Positions 51,835 through 60,593 of a DNA stretch of 64,000 nt are shown here, one piece after another. Position 1 is the stretch's first letter. Every line of letters begins with the position of its first letter. The notes below the pieces were generated by a model. The model was given only the letters and a program-made list of their open reading frames with translations, was not told the DNA's origin and searched no databases. The position numbers and the translations under genes are program-made. Location of the stretch: positions 2,604,001-2,668,000 of the forward strand of contig NZ_CP109430.1 of the NCBI RefSeq assembly GCF_036250735.1, written 5' to 3'. This DNA is from Streptosporangium sp. NBC_01495. GTDB taxonomy: Bacteria > Actinomycetota > Actinomycetes > Streptosporangiales > Streptosporangiaceae.

Positions 51835-51867
51835 GTGGTGACGGGTAAAACGATCATAGGCGTGTGA
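51835..51867 (+). other. Ten-codon ORF with strong ribosome binding site after the iron box
   Basis: AGGAGG (51824-51829) and a GTG GTG start lie on the far side of the iron box and encode only MVTGKTIIGV before a TGA. The layout is that of a divergent iron-regulated gene whose body is missing. It may be a remnant or a tiny peptide. No gene follows on the plus strand up to the glpD end. Confidence 0.4.
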
Positions 51868-52002
51868 AGGCGATGCGCGAGCGGCTGGGCGGCCTTCCCG
51901 GCCACGGCGGACTTCCCGGCCCTGACGGTCTTCCGGCCACGGCGGTCTTTCCGGCTCCGGCGGACGGGCGCGGGCGTCAGTGGGCCGGCACGGGGGCGGG
52001 CG

Positions 52003-53559
52003 TCAGTAGGCCAGTGCGGCGCGCGCCAGGGGCAGGGCCGCGTCGCGGTCTCGAGGGACGAGGCCGACCCTGGTCCGCCGGTCGAGGAGGTCGTCCACGT
52101 CCAGGGCGCCCTCGTGCCTGACCGCCCAGACGAGCTCGGCCCCGGTGACCCCGGCCGGTCCGGGCTCGGCCAGCCAGGAGGCCTCCGCCATCAGGGCCCG
52201 TACGGCGCCCGCCTCGTTCCCGTACCGCTCCAGCAGCCGGTCCGCCCCCCGGACCTCCCCGCCCTCCCCGCTCTTGCGGCCGTCCGCGCCCCTCCCCGGG
52301 CCGGCGCCGTTCGCGCCGTCGGGGACGGCCCCGACGAGGGGAAGCTCCGCCGTGCGGCTCCGTCCCGCGCCGAGCCGGCCCAGTGACACGGCCCGGTCGA
52401 CCGCGTCCTCGGCCATCCGCCGGTATGTGGTCAGCTTGCCGCCCACGATCGTCACCAGTCCGTCCGGCCTGCTCAGCAGCGCGTGCCTCCTGGACAGGTC
52501 GGCCGGGCGGCCGTCGGCGGCGAGCAGTGGCCGCAGCCCCGCGTAGGTCCCGGCGACGTCCTCGCGCCGGACCGGTTCCTCCAGTACGGAGTTCAGGATG
52601 GACAGCAGGAAGGTCACGTCCTTCTCCGGCACCCTCGGGACGTCCGGGACGGGGCCGTCCACCGGTTCGTCGGTGAGGCCGACGTGGACCCGCCCGTCGG
52701 GCTGGGGGAGGATCAGGGCGAAGCGATTGCTCTCCCCGGGAATCGGCACGTGCAGTCCCGCGGCCAGGCCGGGCAGCGTCTCGGACCGCAGCACCAGGTG
52801 GGTGCCGCGCGAGGGGCGCAGCCGGATGCCCGGGTGCAGCCCGGCGGCCCAGACGCCGGTGGCGTTGACCACCGTCCTGGCCCGGATCGTGAAGGTGTCC
52901 CCGTCGAGCTCGTCGCGGACCAGCGCGCCGTCGCCGGACAGCTCCAGCGCCCGGCAGCGCGTCAGTATCCTCGCCCCGTGGGCCGCGGCCGTCCTGGCCA
53001 CGGCGACCACCAGGCGGGCGTCGTCGGTCAGGCGCCCGTCCCACGACAGCAGGGCGCCGCGCAGCCCGCGCGAGCTCAGTGGCGAGGCGAGGGCGAGGGT
53101 CTGCGCGGCGGAGATCCGCGAGGGACCTGGCAGGAGGTGACGGGGCGTGCGCGCCGCGACCCGCAGCCCCTCACCGAGGCGGTATCCGGTCATCAGCAGC
53201 GCCGCGTGGCGGCGGGAGATCTCCGGGACCAGCGGCAGCAGGTAGGGGTGGGCCCTGACCAGGTGCGGCGCGGTGCGCCCGAGCAGGTGACCGCGCTCCA
53301 CCGCGCTCTCGTACGCCACCCCGACCTGCCCCTTGGCCAGGTAGCGAAGCCCGCCGTGGATCATCTTGGAACTCCACCTGGAGGTTCCGAAGGCGAGGTC
53401 GTGGGCGTCGATCGCGGCGACGGAGAGGCCTCGGGAGGCCGCGTCGAGTGCCGCCCCGGCACCGGTGGCACCCAACCCCACCACCAGCACGTCCACCACG
53501 AGGTCGCGAACCTCGGCCAGTTCGCGTGCCCGGCGGGCGGCGTTGAGAGAGGAGTTCAC
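52003..53559 (-). CDS. glpD: FAD-dependent glycerol-3-phosphate dehydrogenase
   Basis: This 518-residue flavoprotein oxidises sn-glycerol-3-phosphate to dihydroxyacetone phosphate at the membrane. The FAD motif is VDVLVVGLGATGAGAALDAA, followed by the GlpD signature FGTSRWSSKMIHGGLRYLAK and PHLVRAHPYLLPLVPE. VTIVGGKLTTYRRMAEDAVD is the C-terminal FAD region, and the tail (VWAVRHEGALDVDDLLDRRT) is the family's DAO C-terminal domain. A Gly-rich linker near residue 415 (GANGAGPGRGADGRKSGEGG) is unusual. The GTG start overlaps the TetR stop (GTGA), so the two are co-translated. A divergent AGPS-like gene would use the same three-carbon pool. Confidence 0.93.
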   Translation of the reverse strand: MNSSLNAARRARELAEVRDLVVDVLVVGLGATGAGAALDAASRGLSVAAIDAHDLAFGTSRWSSKMIHGGLRYLAKGQVGVAYESAVERGHLLGRTAPHLVRAHPYLLPLVPEISRRHAALLMTGYRLGEGLRVAARTPRHLLPGPSRISAAQTLALASPLSSRGLRGALLSWDGRLTDDARLVVAVARTAAAHGARILTRCRALELSGDGALVRDELDGDTFTIRARTVVNATGVWAAGLHPGIRLRPSRGTHLVLRSETLPGLAAGLHVPIPGESNRFALILPQPDGRVHVGLTDEPVDGPVPDVPRVPEKDVTFLLSILNSVLEEPVRREDVAGTYAGLRPLLAADGRPADLSRRHALLSRPDGLVTIVGGKLTTYRRMAEDAVDRAVSLGRLGAGRSRTAELPLVGAVPDGANGAGPGRGADGRKSGEGGEVRGADRLLERYGNEAGAVRALMAEASWLAEPGPAGVTGAELVWAVRHEGALDVDDLLDRRTRVGLVPRDRDAALPLARAALAY

Positions 53560-54122
53560 GGTCGCAGGTACCTTTCCAGGAGCGTGGCGAGCTCGGCGTC
53601 CAGGTCGTCCAGACCGACGGGGTCGAGCATGGTCGGGCCGGAGAGCAGGAACGACTGGGCGGTCAGCAGCACGGCCCTGGCCATCCTCGTCGGGTCACCG
53701 GGCCGCACGGTGCCCCCCTCCTGCCCCCGGGTGATCGCCGCCTCGACGATCGTGAGCATGGCCTCGTGGCTGGCCCCCCTGCGGTCCAGCAGGTAGGGCA
53801 GGAGCAGCTCCGGGTCCACCTCGACGATCTTCCGCCAGAGCGGTTGGTCGCGCAGCGCCCGTACCACCGCCACCGTCGAGGTGACCGGGTCCCCGGTCGC
53901 GAACCGGTCCGCGACGCGCACCCACTCGCGGGTCATCAGGTCGGCGACGAGGGTGCGCACGTCGGGCCAGTGGCGGTAGATCGTCATGCGGGAGAGCCCG
54001 GCCCGGCGCGCCACGTCGCTGAGGGTGGTGCGCCGCACCCCCACCGCGAGGATCACCTCGCGGGCGGCGTCCAGCACATGACCTCCGCTTTCTATGTCCA
54101 CATTGTGACGAATAGACGTCAT
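53556..54122 (-). CDS. TetR-family regulator of the glpD/AGPS-like locus
   Basis: A 188-residue TetR/AcrR repressor. The helix-turn-helix is VLDAAREVILAVGVRRTTLS, then DVARRAGLSRMTIYRHWPDV. The C-terminal ligand domain is all-helical. It is the first gene of the pair with glpD. The ATG used overlaps the divergent AGPS-like start by 2 bp, leaving no room for a promoter. A GTG at 54101 (giving MDIESGGHVLDAAREV) would leave a 10-15-10 inverted repeat between the two genes and is a credible true start. The ligand might be an acyl or glycerol derivative (inferred from context). Confidence 0.88.
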   Translation of the reverse strand: MTSIRHNVDIESGGHVLDAAREVILAVGVRRTTLSDVARRAGLSRMTIYRHWPDVRTLVADLMTREWVRVADRFATGDPVTSTVAVVRALRDQPLWRKIVEVDPELLLPYLLDRRGASHEAMLTIVEAAITRGQEGGTVRPGDPTRMARAVLLTAQSFLLSGPTMLDPVGLDDLDAELATLLERYLRP

Positions 54123-54134
54123 GTGTCACAGTGT
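54100..54134. promoter_or_regulatory. Inverted repeat between TetR and AGPS-like genes
   Basis: ACATTGTGAC (54100-54109) and GTCACAGTGT (54125-54134) are complementary at 9 of 10 positions with a 15-bp spacer. It covers the start codons of both divergent genes and is the likely TetR operator. Confidence 0.6.
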
Positions 54135-55743
54135 AAAGGTGGAAAATCCGACGAGTACCGCCGACCCCATGCTCTGGTCCGGCTGGGGTGACCCCGGCAA
54201 GGCCGTAGACCTGCCGGAACCGGTCAGAAAGCTGCTCCACGACGTGCTGGGCGTACGCCCGGGGCAGGATCGGGCCGCGAAGCTCGGTGAGGTGCGGCTG
54301 CCCGCCGTGGCCCTCTCCCCGCTCGTGCTGGCGGAGCTGTGCGGCGTCGTCGGCGCCGATCACGTGTGCTCCGGCGACGAGGCCCGCGTCCGGCACACCC
54401 GGGGCAAGTCCACCACTGACCTGATGCGCATGCGCGCCGGGGACGGCTCCGACGCGCCCGACGCCGTGGTGCTGCCCGGCTCGCACCGCGAGGTGCTGGA
54501 GGTGCTGGCCGCCTGTGCCGCCCACCGGGTCGCGGTGGTCCCGTTCGGCGGCGGAACCTCCGTGGTCGGTGGCCTGGTCGCGACCCGGGGCGGGTTCGCC
54601 GGTGTCGTCGCGCTGGACCTGGCCCGCCTGGACCGGCTGATCGCCGTCGACGCCGAGTCGATGGTCGCGGAGATGGAACCGGGGCTCCGGGCACCGGGGG
54701 CCGAGCGGCTTCTGGCCGGGCACGGGTTCACCCTAGGTCACTTTCCGCAGTCGTTCGAGTACGCCACGCTGGGGGGTTTCGCCGCCGCCCGCTCCAGCGG
54801 GCAGGCCTCGGCCGGGTACGGGCGCTTCGACGACATGGTGGTCGGCATGACCGTGGCCACCCCGCGCGGCACCCTCGAGCTGGGCCGGGCGCCCAAGTCG
54901 GCGGCCGGGCCCGACCTGCGCCAGGTGATCCTCGGCTCCGAGGGGGCCTTCGGCGTGATCACCTCCCTGAGGCTCCGCGTCCGGCGCGCGCCCGCCGAAC
55001 GGGTCTACGAGGGGTGGCGGTTCGCGTCGTTCACGGAGGGGTCGGCCGCGCTGCGACACCTCGTCCAGGAGGGCGTCGTGCCCACCGTGCTGCGCCTGTC
55101 CGACGAGACCGAGACGATGGTCGGCCTGGCCCGCCCCGGCGAGATCGGCGCCTCGCCGACCGGCGCGGGCTGCCTGGCGATCGCCGGGTACGAGGGCTTC
55201 TCCGAGGTGCCCGCCCTGCGCGAGCGGGCCGCCGCCGTGCTGTCCGGGCTCGGTGGCGTCCACCTCGGTACGGATCCGGGGGAGTCATGGGTCCGCGGGC
55301 GCTACTCCGCGCCCTACCTGCGCGACTCGCTGCTCGCCGCCGGGGCGACCGTCGAGACGCTGGAGACGGCCGGGTTCTGGTCCAACCTGCCCCGCCTCTA
55401 CGACGCCGTACGGCTCTCGCTGCACGCCTCGCTCGGCTCGCCGCTGGTCATGTGCCACATCTCCCACGTGTACGGCACCGGCGCCTCCCTGTACTTCACG
55501 GTCGTCACGGCGCAGGGCGACGACCCCGTCGGGCGGTGGGAGGCGGCCAAGCGGTCGGTCAACGAGGCGATCGTCGCGGCCGGAGGCACCGTCTCGCACC
55601 ACCACGGCGTCGGCCGCGACCACCGGGAGGCCTACGCGACCGAGATCGGCGACCTGGGCGTGGAGATCCTGCGCGGGATCAAGGACCGGCTCGACCCCGA
55701 GGGCATCCTCAACCCCGGCGTCCTCGTCCCGCCGGGGAGGTGA
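54121..55743 (+). CDS. FAD-binding oxidase, alkyl-DHAP-synthase-like
   Basis: A 540-residue VAO/PCMH-type flavoprotein most like alkyldihydroxyacetonephosphate synthase. The FAD domain has VVPFGGGTSVVGGLVATRGG, and the next block reads LGHFPQSFEYATLGGFAAAR, followed by SSGQASAGYGRFDDMVVG. The C-terminal SHHHGVGRDHREAY is the His triplet that AGPS uses in catalysis. Human AGPS makes the ether bond of plasmalogen precursors. Bacterial relatives are common in actinobacteria beside glpD, with uncertain products. The N-terminal start is open: ATG 54121, GTG 54139 and ATG 54169 are in frame, and none has a clear ribosome binding site. Confidence 0.88.
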   Translation: MCHSVKVENPTSTADPMLWSGWGDPGKAVDLPEPVRKLLHDVLGVRPGQDRAAKLGEVRLPAVALSPLVLAELCGVVGADHVCSGDEARVRHTRGKSTTDLMRMRAGDGSDAPDAVVLPGSHREVLEVLAACAAHRVAVVPFGGGTSVVGGLVATRGGFAGVVALDLARLDRLIAVDAESMVAEMEPGLRAPGAERLLAGHGFTLGHFPQSFEYATLGGFAAARSSGQASAGYGRFDDMVVGMTVATPRGTLELGRAPKSAAGPDLRQVILGSEGAFGVITSLRLRVRRAPAERVYEGWRFASFTEGSAALRHLVQEGVVPTVLRLSDETETMVGLARPGEIGASPTGAGCLAIAGYEGFSEVPALRERAAAVLSGLGGVHLGTDPGESWVRGRYSAPYLRDSLLAAGATVETLETAGFWSNLPRLYDAVRLSLHASLGSPLVMCHISHVYGTGASLYFTVVTAQGDDPVGRWEAAKRSVNEAIVAAGGTVSHHHGVGRDHREAYATEIGDLGVEILRGIKDRLDPEGILNPGVLVPPGR

Positions 55744-55838
55744 CGGGTACGGGGCCCAACCGGGGAGCCGGCCGGAATCGCGGTCACGGCGCGCGTCCTG
55801 GGGATCCGGGTGCGCCTCCTTAAGATCATTGCCAAGAT

Positions 55839-57353
55839 ATGGTCATGGCTGACATAGGACAGGCGGCGGAGCACGGGCGTGAGGCCTCCTCCCGGGTGTC
55901 GAAGGAGGGCGCGGGCTGGTCCTGCGCCCAGACCGGCACCTTCAAGGACCTGCTTCCCAGCCAGGAGACCTTCTCCTGGCTGAACCCGCGCACCATATGG
56001 CGGTCGCGCAACGAGGTCCTCGCGATCCTGTTCGGAGACCCCTCGGGGCAGGTGCGGGCGCGCTGGGTGGGCTCCCAGCGGGACCGTGGCGTCGACCCCT
56101 CCTTCCGCATTCCGATGGACGTCGGCCCCGAGTTCTCCTTCCTGGTCCTCGGCGACACGGGGGAGGGCGACGCCTCGCAGTACGCCGTGGTGCCGGGCAT
56201 GCTCAAGGTCGGCGAGGACACCGCGTTCGCGGTCGTCGCCAGTGACGTGATCTACCCCACCGGCTCGGGCAACGAGTACGAGGACAAGTTCTTCCGCCCG
56301 TACCAGGACTACCGGGCGCCGATCTACGCGATCCCCGGCAACCACGACTGGTACGACGGGCTCGGCGGCTTCATGCGCGTCTTCTGTGACGCCCCGGCGC
56401 TGGCGGCCGAGAGCGAGGGGTTCAAGCTGTCGCCCTCGGGGCTGCGCGGCCTGCTCTGGCGCAGGCCGGAGAAGATCGACGAGGCCCGGCTGGCCAGGGC
56501 GCGCGAGCGGCGGGCGAGGCCGGAGCAGCGGGTCGTGCAGCCCGCCCCCTACTGGGCGATGGAGACCCCGGGGCTGCTCATCGTCGGCGTGGACACCGGC
56601 ATCCGCGGCGACATCGACAGGGAGCAGGCCGACTGGCTGCGCACGGTCTCCCGCGACCCCCGGCCCAAGGTGCTGATCACCGGGAAGCCCATCTACACCC
56701 GCAACGACCACAAGCCGTCGAAGCTGGTCGGCGGCGGCACCATCGACGACATCGTCACCGACCCCGCGCACAACTACGTCGCGGCGATAGGCGGCGACGT
56801 GCACAACTACCAGCGCTTCCCGGTCAAGGTCGGGGAACGGACCATCCAGTACCTCGTGGCGGGCGGCTCCGGGGCCTTCATGCACGCCACCCACACCACC
56901 CCGAGGGTCACCGTGGGCGGCGTGGACGAGGACGACTACCGCTGCTACCCGCTGCGCGGCGACTCGCTGTCGTTCTACAGCAGGCTCTACAGCGACCGGC
57001 TGCGCATGCGCTGGCTCTACCTCACGCCCGACGAGAGCGCGGCGCTGATGTCCCGCCAGATCGGCAACACCCCGGTACGGGACACCCCGGCCGTGCCGAT
57101 CACCCGGCGGATGAGGTGGGCGGCCCGGATCCTCGGCGGCTGGCCGATGCCGCTGCGGCTGCCCGTGGGCAGGACCTTCCACCGCTACCTGTCGGAGCTG
57201 TCGGACTGGGACACCCCGCCGTTCTTCAAGAGCTTCCTGCACGTCTCGGTGACCGCCGAGGTCCTGACGATCCGCTGCTTCGCCGCCACCGGCTGCCTGC
57301 AGCAGGAGATCGAACCCCCGATCGAGGACGAGATCGCCATACCGCTCGTCTGA
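55839..57353 (+). CDS. Calcineurin-like metallophosphoesterase
   Basis: The 504-residue protein has the five metallophosphoesterase blocks in adapted form: FLVLGDTGEGDAS, VVASDVIYPTGSGNEYEDKF (in place of GDxxY), YAIPGNHDWYDGLGGF, LITGKPIYTR and GGDVHNYQRFPV (GGHxH-like). No signal peptide is seen. The last 110 residues (RRMRWAARILGGWPMPLRLP) could lie on the membrane surface. Substrate unknown. The second metal-site block has D-V-I-Y rather than the usual G-D-x-x-D, which suggests a subfamily with altered metal use. The next gene follows after 35 bp and may be co-transcribed. Confidence 0.86.
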   Translation: MVMADIGQAAEHGREASSRVSKEGAGWSCAQTGTFKDLLPSQETFSWLNPRTIWRSRNEVLAILFGDPSGQVRARWVGSQRDRGVDPSFRIPMDVGPEFSFLVLGDTGEGDASQYAVVPGMLKVGEDTAFAVVASDVIYPTGSGNEYEDKFFRPYQDYRAPIYAIPGNHDWYDGLGGFMRVFCDAPALAAESEGFKLSPSGLRGLLWRRPEKIDEARLARARERRARPEQRVVQPAPYWAMETPGLLIVGVDTGIRGDIDREQADWLRTVSRDPRPKVLITGKPIYTRNDHKPSKLVGGGTIDDIVTDPAHNYVAAIGGDVHNYQRFPVKVGERTIQYLVAGGSGAFMHATHTTPRVTVGGVDEDDYRCYPLRGDSLSFYSRLYSDRLRMRWLYLTPDESAALMSRQIGNTPVRDTPAVPITRRMRWAARILGGWPMPLRLPVGRTFHRYLSELSDWDTPPFFKSFLHVSVTAEVLTIRCFAATGCLQQEIEPPIEDEIAIPLV

Positions 57354-57388
57354 TCGAGAATGTCGTACCGGCGTGGCAGTGTTGGCGT

Positions 57389-58993
57389 ATGCACGTGTCG
57401 GTCGCGGCGGCTCCCGGGGGCGGGGGCGTTCTGCGCGTGGACGGCGGGCCCGCCGGGGCCGTCGCCGATCTGCCCTCGGCCGTCCGCGAGCTGGAGACCC
57501 GGAGCCCGCGCTGGGTCTGGGCCGACACGCGGGAGGTCTACCCCGCGCTGCTCGCCGCCGGGGTGCGGCTGGCGCGCTGCCACGACCTGGCGCTGACCGA
57601 GGGCCTGCTCCTGGCCCACGAGGGGCGCTTCGGCGAGCCGAGGTCGGCCCCCGCGGCCCACGCCCGGCTGCACGGCCTCCCCGTGCCCGACGACCACCAC
57701 GGCCCCGCCGGGGGGCAGGCGCGGCAGGCGACCCTCTTCGAGGAGGAGGCGCCCCCGCCGGACGCGGACCTGGTCGCCGAGGTCTACGCCGACCAGTTGC
57801 GGCGGGTCGAGGCCACCGCGGACCCGGGACGGTTCCGGCTGCTGGTCGCCGCCGAGTCGGCCGGGGCGCTGATCGCCGCGGAGATGGCCCGGGAGGGCAT
57901 GCCCTGGCGGGAGGACGTGCACGACGAGCTGCTGACCGGCCTGCTCGGCCCGCGACCGGTGCACGGCATGCGGCCCGTCAAGCTCCAGGCCCTGGCCGAC
58001 CAGGTGGCGGCGGCCTTCGGCACGTCGTTCAACCCCGACTCCCCGCAGCAGATCGTCCGGGCGTTCAAGGCGGCGGGCGTGCCCGTCGCCTCCACCCGGG
58101 CCCACGACATCAAGCAGGTCGAGCATCCGGGCGTCGCGCCCCTGCTCGCCTACAAGGAGATGGCCAGGTTCTACAGCTTCCACGGCTGGGCCTGGGCCGA
58201 CCAGTGGGTGCGCGACCACCGCTTCCGGCCCGAGTACGTGGTGGGCGGCGTGGTGACGGGCCGGTGGGCGACCAACGGCGGCGGGGCACTGCAGATCCAC
58301 AAGCTGATGCGCAAGGTCATCGTCGCCGACGACGGCTGGACGCTCGTCGTCGCCGACGCGGCCCAGCTGGAGCCGCGTGTGCTGGCCGCCATGGCGGGGG
58401 ACGGCGGCCTGGCCAGGGCCGCCGGGCAGATCGACCTCTACCAGGCGCTCGCGCAGGCGTTCGGCGGCGAGCGTGACAACGCCAAGATCGCCATGCTGTC
58501 GGCGATGTACGGGGGCACCAGCGGAGACGCGCCCAAGCTGCTGGCCGTGATGCGCCGGCGCTTCCCCCGCGCCTACCGGTTCGTGGAGGACGCCGCCAGG
58601 GCGGGTGAGGAGGGCAAGGTGGTCCGCTCCTGGCTGGGCCGCGCCTCGCCCCCGCCCTCCGCCGGCTGGCGGGAGCTGGTCTCCGGCCCCGAGGGAGGCC
58701 GCGCGGCCCGCGACCGCGGCCGGTTCACCCGCAACTTCGTCGTCCAGGCGACCGCGGCCGAGTGGGCGCTCGTGCTGATGGCCGTGCTGCGCGGCCTGCT
58801 GCCCGACCCGGCCAGGCTGGTGTTCTTCCAGCACGACGAGGTGATGGTGCACTGCCCTGCCGAGCAGGCCGGCGAGGTCGTCGCGGCGGTCGGCAAGGCC
58901 GCCGAGGAGGCGACCAGGCTGCTGTTCGGATCGACCCCGGTGCGCTTCCCCATGCTGGCCGTCCCGGTCAGGTGCTACGCCGACGCCAAATGA
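57389..58993 (+). CDS. Bifunctional 3'-5' exonuclease/DNA polymerase (PolA-like)
   Basis: A short family A polymerase of 534 residues without the 5' nuclease domain of PolA. Residues 30-180 are a 3'-5' exonuclease-like domain (WVWADTREVYPALLAAGVRL). The polymerase part has motif A VVADAAQLEPRVLAAMAGD, motif B with the O-helix NAKIAMLSAMYGGTSGDAPK, and motif C FFQHDEVMVHCP (the catalytic HDE). Motif A has AAQLEPR where PolA has SQIELR. Actinobacteria often carry such a paralogue beside true PolA; its role is probably repair synthesis, not demonstrated here. The start is the ATG matching MHVSVAAAPGG; no ribosome binding site is evident. Confidence 0.9.
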   Translation: MHVSVAAAPGGGGVLRVDGGPAGAVADLPSAVRELETRSPRWVWADTREVYPALLAAGVRLARCHDLALTEGLLLAHEGRFGEPRSAPAAHARLHGLPVPDDHHGPAGGQARQATLFEEEAPPPDADLVAEVYADQLRRVEATADPGRFRLLVAAESAGALIAAEMAREGMPWREDVHDELLTGLLGPRPVHGMRPVKLQALADQVAAAFGTSFNPDSPQQIVRAFKAAGVPVASTRAHDIKQVEHPGVAPLLAYKEMARFYSFHGWAWADQWVRDHRFRPEYVVGGVVTGRWATNGGGALQIHKLMRKVIVADDGWTLVVADAAQLEPRVLAAMAGDGGLARAAGQIDLYQALAQAFGGERDNAKIAMLSAMYGGTSGDAPKLLAVMRRRFPRAYRFVEDAARAGEEGKVVRSWLGRASPPPSAGWRELVSGPEGGRAARDRGRFTRNFVVQATAAEWALVLMAVLRGLLPDPARLVFFQHDEVMVHCPAEQAGEVVAAVGKAAEEATRLLFGSTPVRFPMLAVPVRCYADAK

Positions 58994-59026
58994 CGCCCGG
59001 CGTCCCCGGGCGTCCCGGGCGGTCCC

Positions 59027-59079
59027 GGTGACAACCGGCCGCGGACCGGGGGTTCGGTGACAACCGGCCGCGGGCCGGG
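59027..59079. repeat. Direct repeat of 24 bp
   Basis: Two copies of GGTGACAACCGGCCGCGG plus six more bases lie 29 bp apart and differ at one position, in the short gap after the polymerase gene. Probably a recent slippage product. Confidence 0.8.
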
Positions 59080-59123
59080 CGCGGTCGAGGGTGAAGGGGG
59101 CCGAGGTGAGGGGCGGTCGCGGC

Positions 59124-60425
59124 TCAGGCGCGGGCCAGGGTCAGCCAGGCGCCGGTGACCGCCACCATGACCGCGACGGCCGCGCCGAGCACGCCGTACG
59201 ACAGGGTGCCGACGACCACCCCGGCGATCACGGTGCCGGTCGCGCCGCAGACGTTCATCAGCAGGTCCGAGAGGCCCTGCACGGGGGTGCGGTGTTCGAG
59301 CGGCACGGCCTCGCTGAGCATCGCCGAGCCGGAGATCAGCCCGCACGACCAGCCGAGGCCGAGCAGGACCAGCCCGACGGTCACCCGCGTGACGTCGTGC
59401 GCCCCGGCCCCGCCCGCGAGGACGGCCGCGGCCAGCAGCAGGCCCATGCCCAGCACCAGCACCGGCGTTCTCCCGGCCCGGTCGGCCAGCCAGCCGACCA
59501 CGGGCGACAGGGCGTACATCCCGGCGATGTGCAGGCTGATCACGATGCCGATGACCGTGTACGTCGAGCCGCCGTGGTCGAGGTGGACCGGGGTCATGGA
59601 CATGATCGAGACCATCGCGGTGTGGCTCACCGCGATCGCGACCAGCGCGCGGCCCGCCACGGGGGTGCCGCGCAGCACCCGCCAGGCGGTGCGGAGCGTG
59701 CCCCCGGTCTTCCCCGGGGCCGGGGAGGTGCCGGGCGCGGGGGACGCCTCCGGTGCCGGGTGCGTGGAGCGGGCCAGGAGCAGGGGGTCGGGGCGCAGGG
59801 CGATCACGATGATGCCGAGGGCGATCGCGAAGCCCACCAGGGCGATGGCGAACGGGCCGCCGCCCGGCGGCAGCCCGAGCCCGGAGCTGAACCGCTCGGC
59901 CGGTCCCGCCAGGTTCGGCCCGGTGACCGACCCGACGGTGGTGGCCCACACCACCAGCGACAGGTGCCGGGCCGAGTGCCCCGGCGGGGACAGGTCGGTC
60001 GCGGCGTAGCGTGAGGCCAGGCCGCCCGCGCTGGCCGCGCCGAACAGCACCAGCCCGGCCAGCAGCAGCGGCCACGAGCCCAGGCCGACCGCGAGCAGCG
60101 AGACCAGGCAGCCGAGCAGGGCGCAGCCGTAGGCCAGGACGAGCCCGGCCCGCCGGCCGCCCCTGCCGGACGATTTCGCGGTGGGCAGCGCCAGCAGTGC
60201 GGCGCCCAGCACGGTCGCGGTCCCGGCCAGCCCGCTGAGCGCCGTGGAGCCGGAGAGCTCCTCCACGGTCACCGAGCTGAAGGTGAGCCCCACGGCGACC
60301 CCGATCCCGCCGCTGATCTGGGCGGCGGACAGAACGGTGAGCGTCCGCCGCTGCACGGCGGCGATCCGTTCTCCGCCGTCGGGGGAGATGCCGGGGGCCG
60401 TGGTGTTCGGGGGGTTCGCGGTCAC
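59124..60425 (-). CDS. MFS transporter
   Basis: A 12-helix major facilitator of 433 residues. Motif A between helices 2 and 3 is degenerate (LALPTAKSSGRGGRRAGLVL), while the second copy is clear (PVVGWLADRAGRTPVLVLGM). The central loop of about 50 residues is Pro/Ala-rich (APEASPAPGTSPAPGKTGG). No particular substrate can be named; multidrug or metabolite efflux is likely. It converges with the exonuclease/polymerase gene. The DNA between 60426 and 60593, upstream, is a run of GACGGGGCCGGGGT-like repeats. Confidence 0.88.
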   Translation of the reverse strand: MTANPPNTTAPGISPDGGERIAAVQRRTLTVLSAAQISGGIGVAVGLTFSSVTVEELSGSTALSGLAGTATVLGAALLALPTAKSSGRGGRRAGLVLAYGCALLGCLVSLLAVGLGSWPLLLAGLVLFGAASAGGLASRYAATDLSPPGHSARHLSLVVWATTVGSVTGPNLAGPAERFSSGLGLPPGGGPFAIALVGFAIALGIIVIALRPDPLLLARSTHPAPEASPAPGTSPAPGKTGGTLRTAWRVLRGTPVAGRALVAIAVSHTAMVSIMSMTPVHLDHGGSTYTVIGIVISLHIAGMYALSPVVGWLADRAGRTPVLVLGMGLLLAAAVLAGGAGAHDVTRVTVGLVLLGLGWSCGLISGSAMLSEAVPLEHRTPVQGLSDLLMNVCGATGTVIAGVVVGTLSYGVLGAAVAVMVAVTGAWLTLARA

Positions 60426-60593
60426 GAGCGAAGTCTGCCATCACTCATGACCGCACCACGAGGTCATTTCGCGGGCGGCATGGCAGGACCGGCGTGACGG
60501 GGCCGGGGTGACGGGGCCGGGGTGATGGACGGTGGGACCGGGGGCGTGACGGGACGGCGGTGAGGCCGGGGGAGGACGGGACGGCGGACGAGG

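Noticed and set aside
51864-52121. 85-codon plus-strand frame after the iron box
   Set aside because: It consists of GLPGHGGLPGPDG-type repeats from CGGCC slippage, overlaps the 3' end of glpD, and has no ribosome binding site.
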